Part shown: in pieces, positions 15,737-24,287 of the stretch
Numbering within the stretch: the stretch's first letter is position 1
Layout of the letters: every line of letters begins with the position of its first letter
From: Mycobacterium yunnanensis
Lineage (GTDB): Bacteria > Actinomycetota > Actinomycetes > Mycobacteriales > Mycobacteriaceae
Assembly (NCBI RefSeq): GCF_025823185.1
Contig: NZ_JACKVK010000009.1
Coordinates: forward strand, 310,001 to 374,000
Direction of reading: 5' to 3'
Length of the DNA stretch: 64,000 nt
The notes under the pieces: model-generated
Database searches by the model: none
What the model was told of the DNA's origin: nothing
The model's input: only the letters and a program-made list of their open reading frames with translations
Position numbers and translations under genes: made by a program

Positions 15737-16561
15737 ATGGGCGATGCATACGAATCCCTCACCGTCGACGTCGGCGACCACGTTGCCAGGGTCACGCTGA
15801 CCGGTCCCGGCAAGGGCAACGCGATGGGGCCTGCGTTCTGGGCCGAACTCCCCGTGGCGTTCGCCACCCTCGACGCCGATCCCGACGTACGGGCCATCGT
15901 CCTGACCGGGTCGGGCAGGAACTTCAGCTACGGACTGGACCTGGTGAGCATGGGCGGCACCTTGGCACCGGTGCTCGCCGACGGCGCAATGGCCAAGCCG
16001 CGCACGGACTTTCACACCGAGCTGAAGGCCATGCAGGGCTCGATCACCGCGGTGGCAGACTGCCGCACGCCGGTGATCGCCTCGATTCACGGGTGGTGCA
16101 TCGGCGGCGGCGTCGACCTGATCTCGGCGGTCGACATCCGCTACGCCAGCGCCGACGCGAAGTTCTCGGTCCGTGAGGTCAAAGTCGCGATGGTCGCCGA
16201 CGTCGGCAGCCTGGCCCGGCTGCCGATGATCCTCAACGACGGCCATCTTCGCGAATTGGCGCTGACCGGCAAGGACGTCGACGCGGCGCGCGCCGAGAAG
16301 ATCGGCTTGGTCAACGACGTCTTCCCCGACGCCGAGGCCTCCCTGGCCGCCGCGCATGCAACCGCCAGCGAGATCGCCGCCAACCCACCGCTGGTGGTGC
16401 GCGGCATCAAGGACGTGCTCGACGAGCAGCGCACGGCGCAGGTGTCGGCCAGCCTGCGCTACGTGGCGGCCTGGAATTCGGCCTTCTTGGCGTCGAAGGA
16501 CCTGACCGAGGGCATCACCGCCATGTTCGAGAAGCGGCCGCCGGAGTTCACCGGCGAATAG
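15737..16561 (+). CDS. echA21: Crotonase-fold enzyme, dienoyl-CoA isomerase-like
   Basis: A 274-residue crotonase-superfamily protein in the position of Rv3774 (echA21). The oxyanion-hole segments SGRNFSYGLDL and GWCIGGGVDL are present. The second catalytic region reads REVKVAMVADVGSLARLP. This matches mammalian ECH1 (delta3,5-delta2,4-dienoyl-CoA isomerase), whose catalytic Asp in GGGVDL, Glu in KEVD and Asp in ADVG are all kept, and does not match the EPEI pattern of enoyl-CoA hydratases. The predicted role is therefore isomerising dienoyl-CoAs during oxidation of unsaturated fatty acids. Confidence 0.85.
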   Translation: MGDAYESLTVDVGDHVARVTLTGPGKGNAMGPAFWAELPVAFATLDADPDVRAIVLTGSGRNFSYGLDLVSMGGTLAPVLADGAMAKPRTDFHTELKAMQGSITAVADCRTPVIASIHGWCIGGGVDLISAVDIRYASADAKFSVREVKVAMVADVGSLARLPMILNDGHLRELALTGKDVDAARAEKIGLVNDVFPDAEASLAAAHATASEIAANPPLVVRGIKDVLDEQRTAQVSASLRYVAAWNSAFLASKDLTEGITAMFEKRPPEFTGE

Positions 16562-16773
16562 CCTGCAATTCCGTTGCCCTCTCCGAGGCGCATCGGTAGC
16601 GTCCAGGTCCGACTCCGCCCAAGTCGCGCCTACCCGGTAAGGGCGCGGCCTACCCGCGATCGGTGAGGGTGGCGGCCCGTTCGAGCCGGGCCGGAGCCGG
16701 AGGACTCACCGCGGCGCGGGCGCGATCGGGGTCCTCACCCCACTCGGGTGTACGAACTCACCGGCGAGTAGAG

Positions 16774-16860
16774 CGGTGGCGGAGGGATTTGAACCCCCGG
16801 ACGGTGTTAGCCGTCTCTCGCTTTCAAGGCGAGTGCATTAGGCCGCTCTGCCACGCCACC
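16774..16860 (-). tRNA. tRNA-Ser (anticodon UGA)
   Basis: An 87-nt class II tRNA on the minus strand. Acceptor GGTGGCG (16860-16854) pairs with CGCCACC (16781-16775), with discriminator G. The anticodon loop is CTTGAAA, giving UGA, with a long variable arm (GACGGCTAACACCGTC) and the T-loop GTTCAAATC. The 212 bp before it (16562-16773) show no gene. Confidence 0.96.
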
Positions 16861-16890
16861 GTCGACAACTGTAGGCGACGCGCTCGGTAG

Positions 16891-16896
16891 TAGCGT
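16891..16896 (+). promoter_or_regulatory. Candidate -10 box, leaderless start of the quinone oxidoreductase gene
   Basis: TAGCGT, seven bases before ATG 16904. It lies just behind the divergent tRNA-Ser 5' end. Confidence 0.45.
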
Positions 16897-16903
16897 TGCC
16901 ACC

Positions 16904-17887
16904 ATGCGTGCGATCGTCGCCGAATCGGCCAATGACCTCATCTGGCGAGACGTCCCCGACGTCACCGCCGCCGACGGCGAGGTCGTCGTCGACGTCGTCA
17001 CCGCGGGGGTGAACCGGGCCGACCTGCTTCAGGCTGCCGGTCACTACTCCCCGCCTCCTGGAGCCAGCGAGATCATGGGCCTCGAAGTGTCCGGGTACGT
17101 CTCGGAACTCGGTGCCGGAGTCACCTCGTGGTCGGTGGGGCAGCCCGTCTGCGCTCTGCTGGCCGGTGGCGGGTACGCCGAGCGCGTCGCGGTGCCCGCC
17201 GGCCAGGTGATGCCCGTGCCCGACGGACTGGGCCTGCACGAGGCCGCAGCACTGCCCGAGGTCGCGTGCACGGTGTGGTCCAACCTCGGCATGACGGCCC
17301 ACCTCGCCGGCGGACAGACGGTGCTGTTCCACGGCGGCGCAAGCGGTATCGGCACCCACGGCATCCAGGTGGCGCATGCGCTCGGATGCCGCGTCGCCGT
17401 CACCGCCGGCTCGGCCAAGAAGTTGGAGGTGTGCCGCGCCCTGGGAGCCGACATCACGATCAATTACCGCGACGAGGACTTCGTCGAGCGAATCAAGGCC
17501 GAGACCGACGGCGTGGGCGCCGACGTCATCCTCGATCTCCTCGGGGCGTCTTACCTGGACCGCAACATCGACGCGGTGGCACCGGACGGCCGCATCATCG
17601 TCATCGGCTTCCAGGGTGGGCTCAAGGCGGAGTTGAACTTCGGCAAGCTGATGGCCAAGCGGGCCGGCGTCATCTCCACCGCGCTGCGGTCGCGACCGGT
17701 GGACGGTCCGTCTGGCAAGGCCGCCATCGTCGCGTCGGTGGTGGAGAACGTGTGGCCGATGGTGGCCGACGGACGGGTGCATCCCATCATCGGCGCGGAG
17801 CTTCCCATCGCGGAGGCGGCCGACGCGCACCGGCTACTGGAGTCCGGCGACGCGCACGGAAAAGTGCTTCTGCGCGTTCGGGATTGA
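16904..17887 (+). CDS. NAD(P)H:quinone oxidoreductase (zeta-crystallin/MDR family)
   Basis: A 327-residue zinc-independent medium-chain dehydrogenase, the counterpart of Rv3777. The GVNRADLLQAAGHYSPPPGAS segment and GLEVSGYV are typical of the PIG3/quinone reductase branch. The Rossmann motif is HGGASGIGTHGIQ. No structural zinc cysteines are present. Predicted to reduce quinones or other reactive carbonyls with NADPH. ATG 16904 has a leaderless-type -10. The stop is one base from the converging aminotransferase-fold gene. Confidence 0.88.
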   Translation: MRAIVAESANDLIWRDVPDVTAADGEVVVDVVTAGVNRADLLQAAGHYSPPPGASEIMGLEVSGYVSELGAGVTSWSVGQPVCALLAGGGYAERVAVPAGQVMPVPDGLGLHEAAALPEVACTVWSNLGMTAHLAGGQTVLFHGGASGIGTHGIQVAHALGCRVAVTAGSAKKLEVCRALGADITINYRDEDFVERIKAETDGVGADVILDLLGASYLDRNIDAVAPDGRIIVIGFQGGLKAELNFGKLMAKRAGVISTALRSRPVDGPSGKAAIVASVVENVWPMVADGRVHPIIGAELPIAEAADAHRLLESGDAHGKVLLRVRD

Positions 17888-17888
17888 G

Positions 17889-19085
17889 CTAACCGAGCGA
17901 GGCGATCGCCCGCACCAGCTGGTCGACCTCGGCCATCGTGGTGTAGTGCGCCAGTCCGACGGTGACGGCGCCGCCGATGTCGTTGACGCCGATCAGGTCG
18001 AGCACCCTGGAGGTGGTGTTCAGCGACGCCAGCACCCCGTTGTCCGCGAGCCGCTGCACGACCCGCGCGGCGGGCACGCCGTCGAGCACGAAGCTCAGCA
18101 CCGGGATGCGCTCCTCGGGCTGACCGATCACCATCACCAGCGGCAGCGAGCGCAACGACGTCAGCAGGTAGTCGAACAGGCGGTCCATGTAGGCAGCCGC
18201 CGATTGCATTGACACCAGCAGTCTTTCGCGACGGGTCCCCGTGGCCGACTCGTCGAGGTTCGCGAGGTACTCCACGCTGGCCACGACACCGGCGAGCATG
18301 CCGAACTGATGGGTTCCCATCTCCAGGCGCTCGACGCCGGTCGCCAACGGGTCCAGGGACACCGACCCGAAGGACTCGATGGTCGACGGATCGCGGAACA
18401 CCAGCGCACCGATGGGCGGACCGCCCCACGCGACGGTGTTGACCGCGAGGATGTCGGCCTCGATCTCGTCGACGTCCACGAGTCGGTACGGCGCGGCGGC
18501 CGAATGGTCGACCACCACCGTGCCGCCGTTCTCGTGCAGCAGCTTGGTGACCGGACGAAGATCGGTGACGGCGCCGATGGCCGAGGACGCCGAGGTGATG
18601 GCGACCAGCTTGGTCGGCTTGTCGATCAACGACTCCCACTGATAGCCGGGTAACTCACCGGTCTCGATGTCGACCTCGGCCCACTTGACCTTGGCGCCAT
18701 AGCGATTGGCGGCCCGTAGCCAGGGCGCGATGTTGGCTTCGTCATCCAAACGCGTGACCACCAATTCGTGCCCCAGCCCGACGCGGGATGCGGAGGCATC
18801 GGCCAGGGAGGTCATCAGGATGGCCCGGTCGGCCCCCAACACGACACCGCGAGGGTCGGCTCCCACGAGGTCGGCCACCGCCTGACGGGCGGCGTGCAAC
18901 ACCGCGTGGCTTCGGGTGGCAGCAGGGTGCGGTCCCTGGCCGGTGGTCATCGAGCCGCGGAAGGCGGTCGACACGGTGGTCGCCACCGAGTCGGGCAGCA
19001 GCATGCCGTTCTGGGCGTCGAAGTGCACCCAGCCGTCGCCCAGAGACGGGTGCAAACCACGCACCCGGGCGACGTCATATGCCAT
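17889..19085 (-). CDS. Class-V aminotransferase/cysteine desulfurase-fold protein lacking the PLP lysine
   Basis: A 398-residue protein of the SufS/NifS fold (Rv3778c-like). The pyridine-ring aspartate is present in VVVDHSAAAPYRLVDV. The position that in SufS reads HKxxGP, carrying the Schiff-base lysine, reads VAWGGP here, so the expected lysine is Ala219. No cysteine-bearing active-site loop is obvious. It may bind PLP without covalent linkage, have another function, or be a pseudoenzyme. ATG 19085 gives the length I recall for the Rv3778c family; the longer frame to 19169 adds unrelated sequence. Confidence 0.8.
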   Translation of the reverse strand: MAYDVARVRGLHPSLGDGWVHFDAQNGMLLPDSVATTVSTAFRGSMTTGQGPHPAATRSHAVLHAARQAVADLVGADPRGVVLGADRAILMTSLADASASRVGLGHELVVTRLDDEANIAPWLRAANRYGAKVKWAEVDIETGELPGYQWESLIDKPTKLVAITSASSAIGAVTDLRPVTKLLHENGGTVVVDHSAAAPYRLVDVDEIEADILAVNTVAWGGPPIGALVFRDPSTIESFGSVSLDPLATGVERLEMGTHQFGMLAGVVASVEYLANLDESATGTRRERLLVSMQSAAAYMDRLFDYLLTSLRSLPLVMVIGQPEERIPVLSFVLDGVPAARVVQRLADNGVLASLNTTSRVLDLIGVNDIGGAVTVGLAHYTTMAEVDQLVRAIASLG

Positions 19086-19183
19086 GCCTGCCACCTTCGC
19101 GCCCTGATGAATGTCGTGACCGAACCGAGTGCCGACGGGGCCCGCCGTGGACACGCCGTGACGGACCAATTCCTCTGCGTGGT

Positions 19184-19189
19184 CATACT
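19184..19189 (+). promoter_or_regulatory. Candidate -10 box of the galactan-export operon
   Basis: CATACT (xANNNT form), six bases before GTG 19196. It lies in the 110-bp divergent spacer to the Rv3778c-like gene. Confidence 0.35.
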
Positions 19190-19195
19190 AGTGCA

Positions 19196-21142
19196 GTGAG
19201 CTTGGCGTCCGGAGTGCTAGTCGCATGGGCGTTGCTCATCATCCCGGGAGCAACCATTGCGCGGGCCGCGCAGCTAACGTGGCCGACCGCTGTCGCCGTC
19301 GCCCCGGCACTCACCTACGGCACCGTAGCGCTGGCGATTCTGCCTTTTGGCGCGGTGGGCGTGCCCTGGAATCTCACCACCGGCCTGATCGCACTTCTGG
19401 TCGTCCTCGCCGTCGTCGCAGGTTTGCAGGCGATGTGGACACGGTGGCGTGACAGCGCCCCGGCCGCGGAACCGATGACGCGGGGGCCGGCGCTCGTCGT
19501 CGCCGTCGGCGTCGCATTCGGTGCGATCTTGATCACACTCGCAGCAATCCGCGGCATGCCGCACTGGCAATCCATTCCGAGTACCTGGGACTCGGTCTGG
19601 CACGCCAACGAGATCCGGTTCATCCTCGACACCGGGCAAGCGTCGCCCACCCACATGGGCGAGCTGCGCAACGTGGAGACCCACGACGCGCTCTACTACC
19701 CGTCGGCGTTTCACGCCCTCGCCGCGATCCAATGTCAGCTCACCGGTGCGGCCGCCACGACCGCCTACACCCTGAACTCTCTGGCCGTCGCGGTCTGGCT
19801 GTTCCCGGCCAGTGCGGCGGCGCTCGCCTGGCACCTCCTGCGCGCCCGCGCCGTGGGCCAGTGGCAGTCGGCGGGGTCGGCCGCAGCCGCGGCGGCGCTG
19901 TCCGCGTCGTTCACCGCGGTGCCCTACGTCGAATTCGACACCGCCTCGATGCCCAACCTGGCCGCCTACGGCTTGGCCGTGCCGACCGCACTGCTGGTCA
20001 TCTCGGCGCTGCGGCATCGCGCCCGGATCCCGATCGCCGTGCTCGCCCTGCTCGGGGTGTTCTCGGTGCACATCACCGGCGGTGTGGTCACGGTGCTCTT
20101 CGTCAGCGGATGGTGGCTCGCCAAGGGGCTCTGGCGGCCCGTGCGCGGCCGGCTCGCCGACTTCGGCATCCTCGTCGCGATCGCCGCGCCGGCCGTGGTG
20201 CTCCTGCTGCCGCAATTCGTCGGCGTGCTGCAGCAGGCCGAGATCATCGCCGGGCACGAATTCGACACCCACGAAGGCAAGAAGAAGGCGCTCTTCGACG
20301 CCGTCGTCCAGCACACCAGGCATCTCAACGACTTTCCGATTCAGAACGCCCTCATCGCACTGGCGGCAATCGGTTTCGTCATTCTGCTGGTTCGCCGGAT
20401 TTGGTGGCCGGCCGCGCTCTGGCTAGTGCTGGTCTACGCGATCATCCACTCGTCGGCACCGTTCGGCGGCGTGGTCGGCAAGGTCACGGCCCTGTTCACC
20501 GACCTGTTCTACAGCGATCCGCGCCGTCTCTCGGCGGTGGTGACCATGCTTCTCGCGCCCATGGCGGGCATCGCACTGTTCGGCCTCACCTCCGCGGCAG
20601 TCGGCGCGCTGCGACGCTTCGCGCCGCGGGTCAGCCCGCGCGTGTGGGCCGCCGCGACCGCGATCGTGCTGGTGGCCGTCTCCGTCGGCATGGCCTGGCA
20701 CTACTTCCCCCGGCACCGGCACCTGCTCGGGGACAAGTACGACCAGGTGATGATCGACGACGGAGACCTGCAGGCCTTCGCCCATCTGGCGACGCTGCCC
20801 GGGGCCCACGACACCCTGATCGGCAACGCCAACACCGATGGCACCGCCTGGTTGTACGCCGTGACCGGCCTGCACCCCCTGTGGACGCACTACGACTACC
20901 CCCAGCAGCAGGGCCCCGGCTACAACCGCTTCATCTTCTGGGCCTACGCCGACGACGCCGACACCGATCCCCGCGTGGCCAAGGCCGTGCACGCACTGGA
21001 CATCCGCTACGTCATCACCAGCCGGACGGTGGTGCGTGGGTTCGTCATGCCCGACGGACTAAGGTCGCTAGACAAGTCGAAGTCCTGGAAGCAGATCTAC
21101 GACAACGGTCGTGCCCAGATCTACGAGTGGCAGGGAAAGTAG
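19196..21142 (+). CDS. Rv3779-like multi-spanning membrane protein, probable GT-C glycosyltransferase (DUF6541)
   Basis: A 648-residue protein with about 11-13 hydrophobic helices over residues 1-480 and a large extracytoplasmic C-terminal domain. The first loop contains the acidic segment STWDSVWHANEIRFILDTGQ, compatible with a GT-C catalytic loop. Its M. tuberculosis counterpart Rv3779 has been linked to polyprenyl-phosphomannose/mannoside synthesis. GTG 19196 is chosen from the signal-like start, length and a weak -10 box; the much longer frame from 18788 runs antisense through the preceding gene. First gene of the plus-strand operon with bpa, wzt, glfT1 and wzm. Confidence 0.82.
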   Translation: MSLASGVLVAWALLIIPGATIARAAQLTWPTAVAVAPALTYGTVALAILPFGAVGVPWNLTTGLIALLVVLAVVAGLQAMWTRWRDSAPAAEPMTRGPALVVAVGVAFGAILITLAAIRGMPHWQSIPSTWDSVWHANEIRFILDTGQASPTHMGELRNVETHDALYYPSAFHALAAIQCQLTGAAATTAYTLNSLAVAVWLFPASAAALAWHLLRARAVGQWQSAGSAAAAAALSASFTAVPYVEFDTASMPNLAAYGLAVPTALLVISALRHRARIPIAVLALLGVFSVHITGGVVTVLFVSGWWLAKGLWRPVRGRLADFGILVAIAAPAVVLLLPQFVGVLQQAEIIAGHEFDTHEGKKKALFDAVVQHTRHLNDFPIQNALIALAAIGFVILLVRRIWWPAALWLVLVYAIIHSSAPFGGVVGKVTALFTDLFYSDPRRLSAVVTMLLAPMAGIALFGLTSAAVGALRRFAPRVSPRVWAAATAIVLVAVSVGMAWHYFPRHRHLLGDKYDQVMIDDGDLQAFAHLATLPGAHDTLIGNANTDGTAWLYAVTGLHPLWTHYDYPQQQGPGYNRFIFWAYADDADTDPRVAKAVHALDIRYVITSRTVVRGFVMPDGLRSLDKSKSWKQIYDNGRAQIYEWQGK

Positions 21143-21149
21143 TAGGACG

Positions 21150-21653
21150 ATGAGCAGTAACGCCGACGAAAACGACATCGAGATCATCGGGGACGCCTCC
21201 ACGATCGGCGACGACGCCGACGGCAAGTCCCTGAGCGAACTGGTCGAACAACCGGCCAAGGTCATGCGGATCGGCACCATGATCAAGCAGCTGCTGGAAG
21301 AGGTCCGCGCCGCCCCGCTCGACGACGCCAGCCGGGGCCGGCTTCGCGAGATCCACGCCCGCAGCGTCCGCGAGCTCGAAGAGGGGCTCGCCCCCGAACT
21401 GCGCGAAGAACTCGAGCGGCTCGCCCTGCCCTTCGGCGAGGACTCGCTGCCGTCGGACGCCGAGCTACGGATCGCCCAGGCTCAGCTCGTCGGTTGGCTC
21501 GAAGGCTTGTTCCACGGCATCCAGACCGCGCTGTTCGCCCAGCAGATGGCCGCACGTGCGCAGCTCGAGCAGATGCGTCAGCTGCCGCCGGGCGCGGCAG
21601 GCGCACCGGGACCGCGCGGCCCGGCCAGCTCCGGGACCGGGCAGTACCTCTAG
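21150..21653 (+). CDS. bpa: Bacterial proteasome activator Bpa/PafE
   Basis: A 167-residue protein matching Rv3780. An acidic disordered N-terminus (about 1-35) is followed by a four-helix-bundle core (about 36-145) and a Gly/Pro-rich tail ending GQYL, the terminal motif that docks on the 20S proteasome and opens its gate without ATP. The ATG at 21150 (MSSNADEN) removes 13 residues of upstream shadow. It lies 7 bp after the Rv3779-like gene and 2 bp before wzt, in the middle of a wall-polymer operon. Confidence 0.92.
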   Translation: MSSNADENDIEIIGDASTIGDDADGKSLSELVEQPAKVMRIGTMIKQLLEEVRAAPLDDASRGRLREIHARSVRELEEGLAPELREELERLALPFGEDSLPSDAELRIAQAQLVGWLEGLFHGIQTALFAQQMAARAQLEQMRQLPPGAAGAPGPRGPASSGTGQYL

Positions 21654-21655
21654 CG

Positions 21656-22465
21656 GTGGGCGAACCCCATATCGAGACCCAGAACGCGTGGGTCGAATTT
21701 CCGATATTCGACGCCAAGTCGCGATCGCTGAAGAAGGCGTTCCTCGGCAAGGCCGGCGGCACCATCGGGCGCAACGACTCCAACGTCGTGGTCATCGAGG
21801 CCCTGCGGGACATCACCCTGTCACTGAAGATGGGCGACCGCGTCGGCCTCGTCGGGCACAACGGCGCAGGCAAGTCGACCCTGCTGCGGTTGTTGTCGGG
21901 CATCTACGAGCCGACCCGGGGTTCCGCGACAGTCCGGGGTCGGGTGGCTCCGGTGTTCGACCTGGGCGTCGGGATGGATCCGGAGATCTCGGGTTTCGAG
22001 AACATCGTCATCCGCGGGATGTTCCTGGGTCAGACGCGCAAACAAATGGCCGCGAAGGTCGACGAGATCGCCGAGTTCACCGAACTCGGCGACTACCTGT
22101 CGATGCCGCTGCGCACCTACTCCACGGGCATGCGCGTGCGCCTGGCGATGGGCGTCGTGACGAGCATCGACCCGGAGATCCTGCTGCTCGACGAGGGCAT
22201 CGGCGCCGTCGACGCCGAGTTCATGAAGAAGGCCCGGGTGCGGTTGCAGGACTTGGTGGCCCGATCGGGAATCCTGGTGTTCGCCAGCCACTCCAACGAG
22301 TTCCTCGCCCAGCTGTGCGACACCGCGATGTGGGTCGACCACGGCACCATCCGGATGTCGGGCGGCATCGAGGAGACCGTGCGCGCCTACGAGGGCGAGG
22401 ACGCCGCCCGGCACGTCCGCGAGGTCATTGCGGAGAACACGCGCTGGGACCGCTCGGGTGGCTGA
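21656..22465 (+). CDS. wzt: Galactan ABC exporter ATP-binding subunit
   Basis: A 269-residue ATPase of the polysaccharide/O-antigen export type (Rv3781, rfbE). Walker A is GHNGAGKST, the signature is YSTGMRVRLAM (divergent LSGGQ, typical of Wzt) and Walker B is ILLLDEGIGAVD. No C-terminal carbohydrate-binding domain is present. GTG 21656 begins two bases after the bpa stop. Its end overlaps the glfT1 start. With Wzm it flips lipid-linked galactan across the membrane for arabinan attachment. Confidence 0.93.
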   Translation: MGEPHIETQNAWVEFPIFDAKSRSLKKAFLGKAGGTIGRNDSNVVVIEALRDITLSLKMGDRVGLVGHNGAGKSTLLRLLSGIYEPTRGSATVRGRVAPVFDLGVGMDPEISGFENIVIRGMFLGQTRKQMAAKVDEIAEFTELGDYLSMPLRTYSTGMRVRLAMGVVTSIDPEILLLDEGIGAVDAEFMKKARVRLQDLVARSGILVFASHSNEFLAQLCDTAMWVDHGTIRMSGGIEETVRAYEGEDAARHVREVIAENTRWDRSGG

Positions 22466-23456
22466 GCGAGAGATCGTCGATGAGCGCTCGCGCGAAGAGC
22501 AAGAGACCGTCGTCGCCGTCGTCGTCACCCATCGGCGCGTCGCCGAGTTGGCCCTGTCGCTTCAGGCCGTCACCGGCCAGACCCGCGCACCCGATCACCT
22601 GATCGTCGTCGACAACGATGCCGACGACGCCGTGCGTGAACTCGTTGCCGCACAACGGGTTCCGACCACCTACCTGGGGTCTCGGCGCAACCTCGGCGGA
22701 GCCGGGGGGTTCGCCCTTGGCATGCTGCACGCGCTGTCACTCGGGGCCGACTGGGTGTGGCTGGCCGACGACGACGGCAGACCGGCCGACGCCGAGGTGC
22801 TCGGCAGACTGCTCGCGTGCGCGACGACCCACTCGCTGGCCGAGGTGTCCCCGATGGTCTGCGACCTCGACGACCCCAGCCGGCTGGCGTTCCCGCTGCG
22901 CCGTGGGCTGGTGTGGCGCCGCTGGGTCCACGAACTGCGGGTGGACGGCTCGCAGGATCTGCTGCCGGGCATCGCGTCGCTGTTCAACGGCGCACTGTTT
23001 CGCGCCTCGACGGTGGAAGCCGTTGGCGTACCGGACATTCGACTGTTCATCCGAGGAGACGAGGTCGACGTGCACCGTCGCCTGGTGCTGTCCGGACTGC
23101 CGTTCGGCACGTGCCTGGAGGCGACCTACCTGCACCCGCAGGGCTCCGACGAATTCAAGCCGATTCTCGGCGGCCGGATGCACACCCAGTATCCGTCCGA
23201 CGACACCAAGCGGTACTTCACCTACCGCAACCGTGGATACCTGCAGTCGCAGCGCGGTCTGCGCAAGCTGGTGGCCCAGGAGTGGCTGCGCTTCGGCTGG
23301 TTCTTCCTGGTGACCCGCCGCGACCCGGCCGGGTTCGCCGAGTGGATTGGCCTGCGCCGCTTGGGTAGACGAGAGAGGTTCTCGCGTCAGGGCGAGCGAA
23401 GCGACGGGAGAACATCACAGGTCGAGCGTAGCGACGGGAGAAAGAGCAAGTCATGA
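22458..23456 (+). CDS. glfT1: Galactofuranosyltransferase GlfT1, galactan initiation
   Basis: A 332-residue GT-A family 2 glycosyltransferase, the counterpart of Rv3782. It has the VAVVVTHRR start, a DNDADD nucleotide-binding segment, a LADDDGRP metal motif near residue 108, and GDEVDVHRR. GlfT1 adds the first galactofuranose residues to the lipid-linked rhamnosyl-GlcNAc linker. GTG 22458 overlaps the wzt stop by 8 bp, and the stop overlaps the wzm ATG. The C-terminus has an extra polar tail from a 30-nt-period DNA repeat (VERSDGR-type units), so the protein is longer than the roughly 304 residues expected. Confidence 0.92.
   Translation: MAEREIVDERSREEQETVVAVVVTHRRVAELALSLQAVTGQTRAPDHLIVVDNDADDAVRELVAAQRVPTTYLGSRRNLGGAGGFALGMLHALSLGADWVWLADDDGRPADAEVLGRLLACATTHSLAEVSPMVCDLDDPSRLAFPLRRGLVWRRWVHELRVDGSQDLLPGIASLFNGALFRASTVEAVGVPDIRLFIRGDEVDVHRRLVLSGLPFGTCLEATYLHPQGSDEFKPILGGRMHTQYPSDDTKRYFTYRNRGYLQSQRGLRKLVAQEWLRFGWFFLVTRRDPAGFAEWIGLRRLGRRERFSRQGERSDGRTSQVERSDGRKSKS
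23393..23442 (+). repeat. Two 20-bp direct repeat units, 30-bp period, in the glfT1 3' end
   Basis: Units 23393-23412 and 23423-23442 read CGAGCG(A/T)AGCGACGGGAGAA with one mismatch, separated by CATCACAGGT. The 30-bp period keeps the reading frame and encodes ERSDGR twice. The unit resembles dispersed GAGCGAAGCGA-rich repeats common in mycobacteria. Confidence 0.85.
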
Positions 23457-24283
23457 CGTTCACCGACGCTGCTGCGCAGTCGAAGACCTTCACGCGCGCG
23501 TGGCTCGATCTGAGCTCCGGGTTCGGCAAGCGCGAGCTCTGGTTGCACCTGGGCTGGCAGGACATCAAGCAGCGCTACCGCCGTTCGGTGCTGGGGCCCA
23601 TCTGGATCACCATCGCCACCGGCACCATGGCCGTCGCACTCGGCGCGCTGTACTCCACGCTGTTCCACCTGCCCCTGGCCGAGCACCTGCCCTACGTCAC
23701 GCTCGGGTTGATCATCTGGAATCTGATCAACGCCTCCATCCTCGAGGGCGCCGACGTGTTCGTGGCGAACGAGGGCCTCATCAAACAGCTTCCGACACCG
23801 CTGTCGGTGCACGTCTACCGGCTGGTGTGGCGCCAGATCATCCTGTTCGCCCACAACATCGTCATCTTCGTAATCATCGCGATCATCTTCCCCCAGCCGT
23901 GGAAGTGGACGGATCTGGCGTTCATCCCCGCCCTGATGCTGATCGCGCTGAACTGCGTATGGGTGGCCCTGTGCTTCGGCATCCTGGCGACCCGCTACCG
24001 CGACATCAGCCCACTGTTGTTCAGCCTGGTCCAGCTGCTGTTCTACGTCACGCCGATCATCTGGAACGACGCGACGCTGCGGCAGCAGGGGGCTGGCACC
24101 TGGGCAAAGGTCATCGAGTTCAACCCCCTGCTGCACTACGTCGACATCGTGCGGGCACCGCTGCTCGGCGCCGACCAGGAGTGGCGGCACTGGGCGGTGG
24201 TGATCGTGCTGACCGTCGTCGGCTGGACCGTCACGGCGTTCGCCATGCGGCAGTACCGCGCCCGGGTGCCCTACTGGGTTTAA
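23453..24283 (+). CDS. wzm: Galactan ABC exporter permease
   Basis: A 276-residue ABC-2 type permease matching Rv3783 (rfbD). It begins with a cytoplasmic amphipathic segment (KRELWLHLGWQDIKQRYRRS) followed by six membrane helices; the LGPIWI motif after the first cytoplasmic segment is typical of polysaccharide exporters. ATG 23453 overlaps the glfT1 stop by four bases. It partners with Wzt to translocate decaprenyl-linked galactan. It is the last gene of the operon; the converging AhpD-like gene ends four bases away. Confidence 0.93.
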   Translation: MTFTDAAAQSKTFTRAWLDLSSGFGKRELWLHLGWQDIKQRYRRSVLGPIWITIATGTMAVALGALYSTLFHLPLAEHLPYVTLGLIIWNLINASILEGADVFVANEGLIKQLPTPLSVHVYRLVWRQIILFAHNIVIFVIIAIIFPQPWKWTDLAFIPALMLIALNCVWVALCFGILATRYRDISPLLFSLVQLLFYVTPIIWNDATLRQQGAGTWAKVIEFNPLLHYVDIVRAPLLGADQEWRHWAVVIVLTVVGWTVTAFAMRQYRARVPYWV

Positions 24284-24287
24284 GGCC

